DNA from: Ptychodera flava
Taxonomy: Eukaryota > Hemichordata > Enteropneusta > Ptychoderidae
Direction of reading: 5' to 3'
Length of the DNA stretch: 64,000 nucleotides
Assembly: GCF_041260155.1 (NCBI RefSeq)
Contig: NC_091948.1
Span: 794,001-858,000, forward strand
Positions within the stretch are counted from its first letter, which is position 1. Each line of letters begins with the position of its first letter. Under the pieces are notes generated by a model. That model did not search any database. It was not told the origin of the DNA and was given only the letters and a program-made list of their open reading frames with translations. Positions 36,737-49,982 of this stretch are shown piece by piece. Made by a program: the position numbers and the translations under genes.

Positions 36737-38229
36737 GGGATGGGCCTCAGTCCAACTCTTCGTGTCTGTAATTTGGCAAAACCATCGATCGAGATGAACC
36801 AAGAGATTTTACTCGAGTGGTACTATCGTAATACGGAGAGATGAAGTCGGTGCGGGCGGTTGTCACTGCATCGATAAACGATATCAGAGAATCTACACAC
36901 GCCTACATCCCTCCACCGTCCGTGCCATTTTCGGTCTATGCAAAGTCCCCAAAATTAACTCCAAAATATCTGTCATTTCGTTTTCAGCGATGTGCACCTA
37001 TCTGATAAGTGTTATATAACGAAGCATTATACAACAACAATTCTCTGATACGATCTAACTCCAACACCTGATCAAGGTCGAAACGAAAGGTTCAAGTCAT
37101 TTTGACGTGGTTTTGCTAAATTCCACAGGCCAAGATTTATAGAATATTCTCCTGCAATCATAAACAGTAGTTTATTTTCCGATTGTCTACACTGTATTAC
37201 ATTTCCTATGTCAATCTTATGACAAAACCCACGTTAAGAAGGAGAAACTTCATTTATTTCTCTAAATGTTGATACCCTCCGTTAAGCTTGCAGTTTAATT
37301 GACGTGTCTGTAATATTTCCAATCAAAGAATAATAAAAAGTAAACTAGTATTTAATAATATGTCAGATGATGACGTCAGGTTTTCATCGCCGTCATCATC
37401 AGACATTGTAAAAACAGTTAAATGGTAAAATTTTGTACATGTTTATCCAACATTAATTATGACATAAATTTCAAAACAATTTCGTATCCGATGAATTTAA
37501 GAAAGTAAGATAAAGATACTGTTACATTTACTTTTCAGTTTAGAAATTTAAGTGTTCCGATACCGATTATACTTTGATAAACGAGTTTATTTCTTTCGGT
37601 CCTTTGAAGTCACACTCGAGTAAAACAGCCCGTTTTCTTCACAGAAGAACACGCCGAACAACCATCCATCGTATTCGACCACCATTGCTTTGAGATTGAC
37701 TAGAACATGCATTTCTTATTATTTCTGAATGAATATTTACAAGTGTTGTGGTACATGGGTTTAGTGGGCGAGATTTGAATATCTGTACACAACTAAGGCT
37801 AGCCTAAAAGGCAAAACTCTTATTTCTGGCGCTATCAAATATGACGACCCCGCCATCTTCTCGTGAATTCTCTTATCTGAAGCCATGTTAAATTTGTTGT
37901 CACTACATGTATATATTCCAAAGCGGGGTTTGACAAACCGGTAGCGGATTATTTCGATGGGTCACGCACTATTTGTTATGTCTATACAACAGAGTAAAGT
38001 AAACTATATTTTGACTTTAGTGTATTTAATAAATGATGGTTCTTTGTAGGACATAAGAATGCATTATTATCTATATGATTTATTTTAAACAACATTCCAA
38101 AATGGGTCAAGTTATCGCAGAAAATTTAGAAGGAAATTTAAAATGCGATGTGAGACACAAATATGTGTCAGGGAAGACAACGATAGCGCATTTGTCACAG
38201 GTGAAACATCCAGTGAGCAGTGCTCGTAA
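36737..38229. other. Ly6-C 3' region and gene-free stretch
   Basis: Probably 3' UTR to the AATAAA at 37332. A short hairpin (arms TCAGATGATGACG and CGTCATCATCAGA, one mismatch, loop 15 bases) lies at 37363-37403. Nothing else recognised. Confidence 0.45.
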
Positions 38230-38967
38230 GGGACCGTCTCAGATTGTCGCAGAAGTTCAAAAAGCGAAATTCATTCGTTTAGGGGGGAGGGGGTTTGACC
38301 TCCATTCAATTAGTGAACTTCACTTTCGCACTTTTATTTTGTGATCACAAGTTTCGTGTGTTTATTTTAAAATTAAAGAAAAACTGCACACTGGTGCCAA
38401 CAAATTTGTAACTGTTTCCATCTCGTTCGTGCCCAAAACAAAATTTACTGGTAGTAACATTGTATCCTAAACCTTTCATTCATCAAATTATACAAAGACA
38501 AAAGTATCATTTTTAAATGTGCTATTTATAAGCATCTGCTCTAACCACTAGATGTCTTTATTCTCACTTTTTATGCACCTGGTCATAGTCGTGTTAATAT
38601 GATTGAACATGCCTGATGGGCCCCCTTGTCAAAGTTTCATGCTTATTTGCCGCCCCTACCAAGTACAAATTGCGTGTTCACAAAGACAAAGAACAGCACA
38701 AGAGATGCAAAAAGTGAAAGTAAAATAAATGAAAATTTTATACGGTAAAATGCCCTGTTAGTACTCAAATCTGATCGATTATTATAATTGAAATAGGGCA
38801 AGGGAAATTCGTCTTTAAGAGCTATAGCAAAATGCAACATTGTACTCTCAGGCAGACATGAACATTTCGCACTTTTGAAGTTTCGTTTAGGGGGAGGGGG
38901 GAGGGGGTTTTGATCTTAACGAAGGAATTTCGTTTCTTGAACTTCTGCGACAATCTGAGACGGTCCC
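38230..38967. mobile_element. 738-bp non-autonomous PIF/Harbinger-like transposon
   Basis: Terminal inverted repeats start GGGACCGTCTCAGATTGTCG and run about 30 bp before becoming patchy. The flanks are TAA on both sides (38227-38229 and 38968-38970), a TWA target-site duplication typical of PIF/Harbinger. Subterminal G-rich tracts (near 38282 and 38891) face each other inside the ends. No transposase frame. The 49709-51155 element is the same general type with TTA as its duplication. Confidence 0.82.
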
Positions 38968-38970
38968 TAA

Positions 38971-39897
38971 AAAGGAAAGCAGATTTTTTCAAGTTTATAC
39001 CAAAAGATAAACCATATTTGTATATTTTTGCTGCATTAATTTCTTGTAGCGTCTGCTTTAATGTCAAATAGAATATTTATGCAACTATTATTAAAATTTT
39101 CATCGATAATTTGACCCGGGCTTTTCGAACAATAAACTTACTGATATGTGATTGGATAGTTATTAATTGGATTTGCACTCTACTTGTTCATTTCAGAACG
39201 CTCTTTGTATTTTTTAACATACAGACATTGTGTGATCGTTTTTACCGTGAAGATGTATACCTGTGTGTTTTTCACTATCTTATGACATTTAAAGTATACC
39301 GTTACTCTTTAAGATATCAATTATTGCTAATTTTATGTGATTATGTTCAGTTTGACGTGTGATCTATTCTAGGGTTGTATATTTCATTATGTTTGTTTCT
39401 ATTCACATATACGACTGTCAGAGCTCCAGGTAATTAGTGAGACTATTGAACACGTCCAATTATCTCGATTATAATAAAAAGGTGGTGATTTAAAAAGTAC
39501 CGGTGATCGAATTTCAAGTTTAGATTTATGCTCATTATCCTTAAGTACTATAGCAGACTTATATAGTCTCTAGTACTCTAACAGGGCAGCAGTGTAGCTA
39601 GCTGAGTTGCTCAGTCATGGAGCTAATTCCATTTATGGGTTTGGCCGAAGAGAGAGCGTAACAATCAGTACAATTGCATTTTAGAAACTGCATTGAAGAA
39701 ATATCGAAGCTGTTAGATGAAATTAGTGAATATGACTTTGCTCAAAACAGCCGTCCCGATGGTAAAAATTAGCTTGAAACCTACCTGTACCTCGTTACGA
39801 AAATAAAACATATCTCTCTATTCCATTTCTTTGTAGTTTTCGTTCCTCGACAAAGCGTATTTGTGTGAACGTGTTTGAATGGATTGTATTGTCGGTC
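38971..39897. other. gene-free stretch
   Basis: AT-rich sequence; no exon, repeat or RNA gene recognised. Confidence 0.5.
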
Positions 39898-40942
39898 TCA
39901 GTCTTTGCGATGGAATTGAAAGAGAATAGATTTGCTGCCATGAGATCTTATAAAGTAATAATGATCATTCAGTGGGGCCGATATTTTGTTTATTGACCCA
40001 CTCTTGAGTCTGCGTGTTTTATTCTTGTCTCCGTCCTTAAATTGATTCTTAAATAGCCAGCGTGACTTTGGATCATACCACATGGGTAACTTAAATCGAT
40101 CTCTGTCTGACGTATAATTTTGGGAACGGTGATTTAGAGATGCACCTGTTCTAGCTATAGATCGGTGCCGATATTCTTGGAAAATAGACCAGCCAATTTG
40201 ACAACTCAGAATAAACTGACATGCAACCAACTGAAATATGATTGGTTGATATATTCCTGTATGTCATCCCTGACATGCGCAAATTAGATGCGCCTGACTA
40301 GGAGGTAATGACAAGCTTGACATACGTGAGCCATGCTCTTCTGTACAGCATCTCTTTGAAATTTAAATTATGTGAGTGCGACGTAAGTACGATGGAAATA
40401 ATATTTAATAAATCGATCATCAATCAGGTCAATTACAGACTATCAAGTTCACGAAAATCTGTTATGAGGTCCAAATATTAGTGTGACGCAATTCGGTGCC
40501 CCAGATGCTCTGAGTCACCAATTTAGTAGGCGTCCGGTAAATTCTACAGGCAGGATTATGAAAAGTGGTACAAACAACTGGTAAAATGATCAAAATAACA
40601 TAACTAGTCATAAAACTCAAGGTGATTGTATCTGTCCAGAGGTCACAATATCAGAAATTAATGTTCACCCTTGAAAGTTGAGTCATCGAAGCTGATGACG
40701 GACACGGGCCGACTCAAATGACTAATGTACAAATATTCATAAAATGTGAAAATTACAAAAACTCGAGTGCATGACATCTGTTGCGAGGTCACAACATGAG
40801 AACTGCTGTTACAAGAGTATCCCAGGAAACTCTTCAGGCAGTGATATCTGCTGTTACCGTTCAGTGACAATGCTAGTGTGACCAACATGGCTAGATAAAC
40901 AATAATTACACTTAGAAGTAAAAATCCTCTGTATATCTTCAT
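39898..40942 (-). CDS. possible two-exon small secreted or type II membrane protein
   Basis: Tentative gene model on the minus strand: exon 1 40942-40858, exon 2 40175-39898, joined by a phase-1 GT-AG intron (donor ACG-GTAACA, acceptor TCTATTTTCCAAG); 120 aa. Exon 1 encodes a strongly hydrophobic start (MKIYRGFLLLSVIIVYLAML), a signal peptide or signal anchor, with TATATA about 10 bases upstream of the ATG. Exon 2 reads basic, protein-like sequence (SDRDRFKLPMWYDP, KSRWLFKNQFKDGDKNKT). I do not recognise a family. Without the splice, exon 1 alone would read 94 codons. This could be a real orphan gene, a fragment of a Golgi type II enzyme, or chance. Confidence 0.3.
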
Positions 40943-41583
40943 TTAAGTATATAAAGCAATTAAAATACTGACATTATATACATGATTGTACTGTCGTTTA
41001 GTGTTGAGCATTTAATCAATTGCATTTCAAATCTGGCAGTTCTAATTTTGGCAGTGCGGTAAGATTTTCGAAGTCATACACCGTTATTGTATATCACCTG
41101 ACAAATTTCTGCACCGTTTCGTTGGCAAAATAGATTTATTTCATTAATTTTGATCCTGGCAGTGTTCCGAGGTGTGATTAAAATTTCAAACGCTTGCATC
41201 ATTGTCTTGGCAAGTAATGCACTTCTGGTTGTTTCAAAATTGAGACATTATAACAAGTAACGCCTCGGACTTGCACAAAATAGTGAGGGAACAGTGGAAG
41301 ACGAATAGCGAGAAATTCTTCCAACTAAACGTGAAAGTCATCTCCTTATAAGTTCTTCAATGTGGCGACGTGTGGCAGTGAAACATTTTACTATTCACAA
41401 AAAATACGTCCTGGAAAAAAAAAAACGAAGTTATTGACAGTGCTGACACTGACGCCTAAAGATCCGTCAACACAAGGGCATAGATTTTGAGTTTTTCTCG
41501 AGGGTCTATGGTTAGAGTATAACATTTCATATAAACGTATCTTTTGACAAAATTGAGTTTCACATGTGCAGTGTTGAAGAAGT

Positions 41584-41585
<2 letters not shown>

Positions 41586-41666
<81 letters not shown>
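41586..41666. repeat. (TA)n microsatellite
   Basis: About 40 uninterrupted TA units. Confidence 0.97.
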
Positions 41667-41669
<3 letters not shown>

Positions 41670-41689
41670 TCTTAACTTTTGCAAAAAAA

Positions 41690-41925
41690 AACTTTCCTTG
41701 GGAAACTTTAAACCATTATTATTATTTATATATAATAATAAGAAAAATCAGAATTACCGTGCAAAGTTTAAAATTAAGTGAAAGAAATCACTTGAAATTA
41801 ACAGATAACGATATTGGAAATTCAAACTGGCAACTACACTCTATGTTAACACTTTGGGAAAAATTACATCTTCGGTTTTCACAGAAAACTTTATTCAATC
41901 TGTTGATTACGAAATGAGTCCATAA
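41690..41925 (+). repeat. dispersed repeat family R, copy 3
   Basis: Shares GGGAAACTTTAAACC, GTGCAAAGTTTAAAATTA, TCGGTTTTCACA and ATGAGTCC with the 32-kb copy; starts right after the (TA)n tract. Confidence 0.55.
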
Positions 41926-42239
41926 AAGCACTGTAAAACTTTGGGTGTCTGAAAAACTATAATGTTAAATGGTTGTGACGTGATCTTCTTTCAGTTAACG
42001 GATACACAAAAATCACCAAGAAACCGACACTTTTTGCAATCCTATGATGCATTGCGGGACATGTCAGTTATACATACAAATCAATGCTGGAAGACAAGCT
42101 TGGCTTCAAGACAATGCCGTGTATCGCTCACTTTTCAAGGTAATATTGTTGTGGACTGTCTCAGCGGTAGACAGCCCTTCTGACGTCATGTCTTCAAAAT
42201 AGAACGTACCTCAGAGACAGATATTCTGGCTCTTAAATT

Positions 42240-42480
42240 TTCACAGTAAGTTTCTAGTATACAGCGTGTGGAGCTTCATTTTAAAGCTCATGGAGAAGGA
42301 AACAAATTCACAGTTTTAGTTTTTCGAAAATCGAAATTTTCGTTTTCAACATACAGTTGATACATGGATGGCAGCCATTTTCAAATATCGGTAAATGTTA
42401 GGTAATTTGTTTCTCTGGTACCAAACTTAGCACAGTGATCCCTGATTTTTATTCTCGATTTGGTTAAAGAATGATCGAAA
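42240..42480 (-). repeat. dispersed repeat family R, copy 4 (inverted)
   Basis: Reverse-strand match to copy 1: on the minus strand it reads TTTGGTACCAGAGAAACAAA and AAAATGGCTGCCATCC. With copy 3 it forms an inverted pair. Confidence 0.6.
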
Positions 42481-43605
42481 GTTTCATTGAGGAAAGTTTG
42501 AGCGAAAGTTCAAGTCTTCACTACTTTCATTTATGGATAATCTACAAATATCAGACCATAGCTCTTAGCTCTTCAGCTTCATTATTGAATCGTATAAAGT
42601 TGTCTACCTGGCATAAGTGTGTTCAATGTGAAACTTGGTGTACTGTTTTGAAATTACAATAAACTTTAAGTTTCTAATTCTGTCTGGCTCTCCCCAAGCC
42701 TTTCTCGTTGGCACACTCCTACTTTTTATCCTGCCATCTAGTGTGCCAGGTAAGAAGATATTGGCACAGCTTAATATGCACCCCTTTGTAAAGTTCTATC
42801 TCATTGGGGTGTGGGTATGGGTGTTACCCCTCCCTTTACCTTCCACATTTTGTTGCTGAAAGGTTTCATAATATCTATTCAACGTCCATTAAAGTCCATT
42901 ATAATTAAACGAACATTTAAAGGCCCATAAGCTGCAATTTTTGGCATGGTTTTCTTGATCTTACAAGTTCCTGTAAATATACCAACTTCGAGGATGTCTG
43001 TAAAAGTGTCCAAGTTGCACCAAGGCAAATGAATAAGTGTCCACTCTTATATGGCCACCTGCATACAAATATGGAAAAGAAATGCAGATATTCTGCATGT
43101 CATTAGTACCCCTCCTCCCCACTGAAATAACACGATCTCATCCATTGGAATGCATGGCACAGAATGTCAACCACTAAGTTTTTAATTTCTCTGTTTGTTT
43201 TTGTTGTGTTTTGACAAATTTTTGAAAGTGGCGGAAAATTTATAATTTAGGAACTTTCAAAGTTTCCGGTCCATCCTATCACAAATTTCGTTTACTGGAT
43301 ATGATTATAAAGATATCTGTCAAAGTTGCAAGAATATGTTGATGTCCACAAATTAAAATGAGGGGCAGCTCGTGAGCCTTCAAACTATCTCCAAGCATTT
43401 TTTTTTAATACCGAGTACTTTGTGTATTGGCGACAGTGTGCATCGTGAAGGAGTACCGTTTTAAAGTTACTCCAACTATTACTAAAATCGGTAATTTTTA
43501 CAGCTTTGTGAATAGCAAATATGTACGATCCTGTCTCATCCAGCGTCGCAAATACCGATCATCTCTGTTTGTTTTCACCAGGTAAGTACGACAACTGTAA
43601 GTTGT

Positions 43606-46600
43606 TTATACAGATGTTTCTTTCCCTACCGCTCCCTCTACGTTGATGGTCAACCGCTCGTTCGTTTTATTTTCATTACTGTCGGTGTTCTTGCCTTGTT
43701 CAGGTTGTCTGTCTCTTCCAATTGGAGGTTTTCTGCCATTTTCGTTATTGTCCAACTCTGGTCTCCCAACACAATCTTTCCTCGGTCTATTTACGTTATT
43801 GTTCTTTGAGTCAACTAGATCACCATTGTTGGCATGGTTACCACGACCTTGGGTTTCTTCACCTTTTCGTTGGCCATTGACCTTGAGATCTGCGATGTCA
43901 GATTCCTTTTTACCAGTTGTCTGCGTTTCACGGTTACTGATGTACCCGTAGTCGACGTCCAGAGTCTCGGGATTGAAAACCAGAACTGGCGCTAGGCCTG
44001 GATTGACAATGCCGTTTGATTCAACGGGCGATTTATCATCAAAACCGCGATTCACATTGCCGTCGTTGCAATTGACAGGTTCCTTCTCTTGAACAATGAC
44101 ATCCGGCTGATCAACAATTTCTTTGTTCTCTTCCCGTTTTTTCTTGCAGCAGAATCTGGAGATTAGCACATATGTCATAATGATGAGAAGAGAGTCGATG
44201 AACAAGAATAAACTGTAGAGTATGGGCACAATCAACATCTGTAGCTGCCCCTGCCCGCTGGGGAACGAAATGTTTATGACCGTCAGTGCTAGCGCGACGT
44301 TCTGGCAGCCGGTCTCGAAGGCGATGGTCCGACGTTTCTTGTAAGGCAGGCGAAACAGCGAGGCTACGAGGAAACCGAAGCTGAAAGCTAACAGAGGGTA
44401 GATTGAGGTCAGCAACCAGGCTTTCCATTCACTGCGGTAGATCTCCGGTTTGCTGATGCCAAGGATGATGGTGATAACGATGATGAGCAGAAGTGACAGC
44501 GCACTGCATACCTGTGTAAACAATATGCAAAAAACGCGAAATTTATCTTCATATGCTAGCAGGAACTATTACCTCATGAAACGGAATGAAACTCAATATT
44601 TAATGTCCATTAAATTTAACTTTTGATCTATTTTCTACATAATAATAATAATAATGATAATAATAATAACAAGGCAGTATTGCTGAAGGCAATGAGTACT
44701 TGGGCCGTGATAGAGTAATTTTGAGGACAATATATACTACTATTCAAATATGGTCTTGAATTTCCTCCTGTCAATGAGACATTTGATTAACTGGTTATTA
44801 AACGAAGCAATGGCATGACAACGGCAAAATATGTCTAGCAACTTTTGTGGAGTTTGAGGCAGGGGTTCTTTATTTATAGCGGGAATTGCTTAAACTCCTT
44901 AAATATTCAAATTACAGCAAACTTCTTTTGTTCTCGATGGTAGATGTCTAATATTTAGATGGGCATATTTAGATTTCTACCCTATAGTTATCCCTGTATA
45001 CCAAAAATCGGACATCCAGCTCTATTGGCTTGCTCAGAATTAGATATGCGCATAATTAATGAGGTACAATATGTGGTGTCATAAGGTGTCTTATCATACC
45101 AAATATGAAGGATGTAGCACTTGTGGTTACTGAGTTGTGGACAAATATATATATTTGAGGTCAAAGGTCATTGAGGTCACGTCACATTTTGTCATAATAA
45201 TTGTATTGCTAAGTTATTCCTATATACCAAAAATCAGACCTCTAGTTCTATTGGCTCGCTCAAAATAAGATATGCACATAATTAATGAGGTACAATATAT
45301 GGTGTCATAAGGTGTCCTTTCATACCAAATATGAAGGGTGTAGCACTTGTGGTTACTGAGTTGTGGACAAATACTGTATGTATATTTGAGGTCAAAGGTC
45401 ATTGAGGTCACGTGAAGTTTTGTCAAACAAATTATATTGTTAACTTATCCCTATATACTAGTATCAGAAATCAGACCTCTTGCTCTATTGGCTCGCTCAT
45501 AATTAGATATGCACATAATTAATGGGGTACAATATGTGGCGTCATAAGGTGTCCCATCATACCAAATATGAAAGGTTTAGCACTTGTGGTTACTGAGTTA
45601 TGGACAATAATGTATATTTCAGGTCAAAGGTCACCAAGGTCACATGATATTTTGTCAAAATGTCTGAGATATCTGCGTGAACCGATGGACTCACTGATGG
45701 ACTCACGGACGGATATGAGCCAATCTATAAGCCCCCTGGACTTTATCCGTGGGGACAAAAAAATTGTGTCACTGCATCCTTTAGGCAATATACAATGAGA
45801 AACTAAATTTTTATTTTTCTTGGCATCATACATGCGAGTCTATGGAGAACTGCCTTATACATGGGAGTCTATGGAGGTGTAAACTAAAAAGTCCTCTAAC
45901 ACGGCCAAATTTGATAGCATTGTGAAACAAATCGACGTGCATCTGTATGGGGTTGGGTACTAGGCGTGAACGGACGGACGGACGCACGGACATGACCAAA
46001 CCTATAAGTCCCCTCGGACTTCGTCCGTGGTGATTAAAAACAACGCAACAGTTATTACAGCTACACCGCGGTAGGTTCATATCCAGAGCCCCGTACGGTC
46101 TGCCGCCGTTGCTTGAAAACAATCTCATGCACCCGGCCATATGGGCAGCTGGCCGGATGCATGACTCCCCGGAGAAGGCGAGCTGTCACGTTCAAGCTCA
46201 GGATTATTTGTCGATCAAATTCAATAAATTTACCTTACCTAGATGAAATTTTGTCTATAGGCTGAAATTTCGCCGAAGTTTGACAAAATTACATCGATTT
46301 TTCAGGTTCATATGCGACATTTTTGAGTTTTGAGTGCAGACAGAAATAAGTTTTGAGGCAACATGGCTGCGACCCCATGTTGACCCCTAACCCTGCGTAC
46401 GATGCTATGTGCTACAGCTAACACACAGCATCGTACGCAGGGCCAGCGAGAGAGTTGCCGACATCGACGGTTATTTACGAGAAGTGAATAAAAGACTGTC
46501 ATTTTTGGAAGCGATCGAGTAGCTGAGGTAGGCTGGGATACGACTTGGGCCAAGAACGCTGAATTTCGGCAGTAATTTGGCTTTTTACGTCAAGTCCCAA

Positions 46601-49600
46601 AATGGATTTGAAGTCACCGACCCAACGTACGGGTCTTTGCAGGGCTGTGGTGAGCGGGGCGGTTAGCTGTAGCGGAACACACAGCATCGTACGCAGAGCT
46701 AGTTGACCCCCAAGTGAAAATGTGTTCGCGATCAAATCTTCCTATATTTTTTTCAGAATTTTCAACAAAATCATTGCTTCTTACATCTTTTGTAAAATAT
46801 AAAATACTAAAATAAAACTGCGATGTGCCATGTCTCCAGATTTCTAAAATATCGTTCGTTGACCGTTCGACGCAAACTTGTGACGCAGTTGAAATTCAAT
46901 ACTGACCGCCAAATAATCTTAATGAGACGAGATCAGTCTAGACATCCTCCAAATTATCCAACCATTCGCATTGGAGTTCAGCTCGCTTAGAGTATCATAA
47001 CATTTTTCGGCCTTCTTTTAGATCGACCCTAATATCTCCCATTTAGGAAATAAATACACAAGCTACCTCGACAAAACTTCGTGCACCATCCAAGACCAAA
47101 CGCACTACAAATCTGTCTTGACGTCATCATCTCCTTACATGGTAATCGGCATACCGTATTTTTTAGCAAAGGGGACACAGAATACGTCGGAGTATTCAGT
47201 TTCAAAACGTATTACATTGTGTGATGTTGTCAAAAAAAAGTCATGTTACTGCAGTGGTATAAATTGCAAAACACAAAAGTTCAAATCAGTTTATTTTGGA
47301 CTGGCTTTACCCAACATTTCATATTGTTTCTTATGCCAGATTTGACCACGTGCTTACTGGCGACCCCTTTTCATGCAAATTTTGTGTCAAATGATGTGTT
47401 CCCCTCGGAAAAACAAACGTACAATTTCTAAGTGAAGGAGGCGAAATTTGCCCTCAAGACTCGAAACCATCCCTTTGGGGTGTACCTAGCTATTTTTAAC
47501 GAGCTTCTCGAATCTGCAGCTCTATTTCGAAATGATGGTCTGGTTTTTCAGCTCAAGGATAAGTGTTCTCCATCGCTGTGGGCATTACTATTCTCAACCG
47601 GGGGTACAGTTTCCAGTCGTAATGTTTTTCATTGTGTCCGGGATATAAAACCTTTCCTTTTCAAACTTTCTCTTTGATTAACACTAATCCACATCTTGTC
47701 AGTGATTAAACATGTTTCAAGTTTAAATGTTAAATTCTGGTCTCGAGCCCTCCTGTTCGACCAAACCGAAATTACCCCTCCCACTTTGGCTCGTCCAGCG
47801 GGTGTAGCAAGGGTCGTGCCATCGCCTAGGAAACGGAGGGTGCATTAATTGTTGCATTTCGATGCACATTTTGATTATATTCAGAAGATTTTGTGGCAAA
47901 AACTCAGATAGAGAAGCATTTATATTCACATCTCACTTATTCAAGACTGGCTGAGAGCAGCACTTCCATTCAGTTAACATCATTACGCCATTTATTATGC
48001 CAAGAAAGATGAAGCCAATACATTTTGCCCTCCCTGGTCTCAGCCAGAAATGGTTATACCTTACAGTTTTTTCCCAGGGAATGAAAACAAATGTACTTGG
48101 GCTGAGGCCCAAGTACAACAATCATCATCATCATCATCGCCATTATTGAATAAGTGAGATGTGAATATAAATGCTTCTCTATCTGAGTTTTTGCCACAAA
48201 ATCTTCTGAATATAATCAAAATGTGCATCGAAATGCAACAATTAATGCACCCTCCGTTTCCTAGGCGATGGCACGACCCTTGCTACACCCGCTGGACGAG
48301 CCAAAGTGGGAGGGGTAATTTCGGTTTGGTCGAACAGGAGGGCTCGAGACCAGAATTTAACATTTAAACTTGAAACATGTTTAATCACTGACAAGATGTG
48401 GACTAGTGTTAATCAAAGTGAAAGTTTGAAAAGGAAAGGTTTTATATCCCGGACACAATGAAAAACATTACGACTGGAAACTGTACCCCCAGTTGAGAAT
48501 AGTAATGCCCACAGCGATGGAGAACACTTATCCTTGAGCTGAGAAAACCAGACCACCATTTCGAAATAGAGCTGCAGATTCGAGAAGCTCGTTCAAAATA
48601 GCTAGGTACACCCCATAAAGGGGTGGTTTCGAGTTTTGAGGGCAAATTTCGCCTCCTTCATATAAAAATCGTACGTTTGTTTTTCCAGGAGAACACACCA
48701 TTTGACACAAAATTTGCATGTAAAGGGGTCGCCAGTAAGTACGTGGTCAAATCTGGCATAAGAAACAATATGAAATGTTGGGTAAAGCCAGTCCAAAATA
48801 AACTGATTTGAACTTTTGTGTTTTGTAATTTATACCACTGCAGTAAAATTACCTTTTTTTGACAACATCACACAATGTAATACGTTTTGAAACTGAATAC
48901 TCCGACGTATTCTGTGTCTCCTTTGCTAAAAAATACGGTATGCCGATTACCATGTAAGGAGATGATGACGTCAAGACAGATTTGTCGTGCGTTTGGTCCT
49001 GGATGGTGCACGAAGTTTTGTCGAGGTAGCTTGTGTATTTATTTCCTAAATGGGAGAGATTAGGGTCGATCTAAACGAAGGCCGAAGAATGTTATGATAC
49101 TCTAAGCGAGCTGAACTCTAACGCGAATGGTTGGATAATTTGGAGGATGTCTAGAACCGGGGTCTAGAATGATCTCGTCTCATTAAGATCATTTGGCAGT
49201 CAGTATTGAATTTCAACTGCGTCACAAGTTTGCGAAATGAGTATTCCGTCGAACGGTCAACGAACGATGTGTTTTAGAAATCTGGAGACATGGCACATCG
49301 CATTTTTATTTTAGTATTTTATATTTTACAAAAGATTTAAGAAGCAATGATTTTGTCGAAAATTCTGAAAAAATATAGGAAGATTTGATCGCGAACACAT
49401 TACGAACACATTTTCACTTGGGGTCAACTAGCCCTGCGTACGATGCTGTGTGTTCCGCTACAGCTAATCGCCCCGCTCACCATGCCCTGCAAAGACCCGT
49501 ACGTAGGGTCGGTGACTTCAAATCCATTTCGGGACTTCACGTAAAAAGCCAAATTACTGCCGAAATTCAGCGTTCTTGGGCCTAAGTCGTATCCCAGCCT

Positions 49601-49891
49601 ACCTCAGCTACTCGATCGCTTCCAAAAACGACAGTCTTTTATTCACTTCTCGTAAATAACCGTCGATGTCGGCAACTCTCTCGCTAGCCCTGCGTACGAT
49701 GCGTGTTAGGGACTGGTCAGTTTCTTCGGCCTGGGGGGGCCGGTGGATTATTTTTTGCCAACGTCAAAAAGTGGCTGACCCCCCCTATTCCAAATTTTGA
49801 AAACAGGGTGACCCCCCCCTATTCTAAATTTCGAAAACAGGGTGACCCCCCCCCCGCTGGCGCGCGACATAGGTAAAACAAAAAGGTGGAC

Positions 49892-49982
<91 letters not shown>

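Larger units (their letters stand above)
40943..43605. other. gene-free stretch left of SLC10
   Basis: Contains a long (TA)n run and two family-R repeat copies in opposite orientation. A hydrophobic frame at 42680-42750 ends in a good donor (GTGCCAG-GTAAGAAG) but lacks an ATG or partner exon. SLC10 3' UTR probably occupies the right edge. Confidence 0.45.
44990..45660. repeat. three-copy ~230-bp tandem repeat with DR1 motifs
   Basis: Units start near 44990, 45218 and 45450, each with CCWRTATACYA, CTATTGGCTYGCTC, ATGCRCATAATTAATG, ACCAAATATGAA, GGTTACTGAGTT and AGGTCAAAGGTCA. The right palindrome arm keeps only about one unit (52740-53010, reversed). Confidence 0.88.

Noticed and set aside
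42635-42860. Hydrophobic frame with a good donor after PSSVPG
   Set aside because: No ATG in range and no downstream exon; likely fortuitous.
47118-49585. Several 60-80 codon frames mirrored on the two palindrome arms
   Set aside because: They are duplicates created by the inverted repeat; none has a domain, and the differences between arms do not favour coding constraint.
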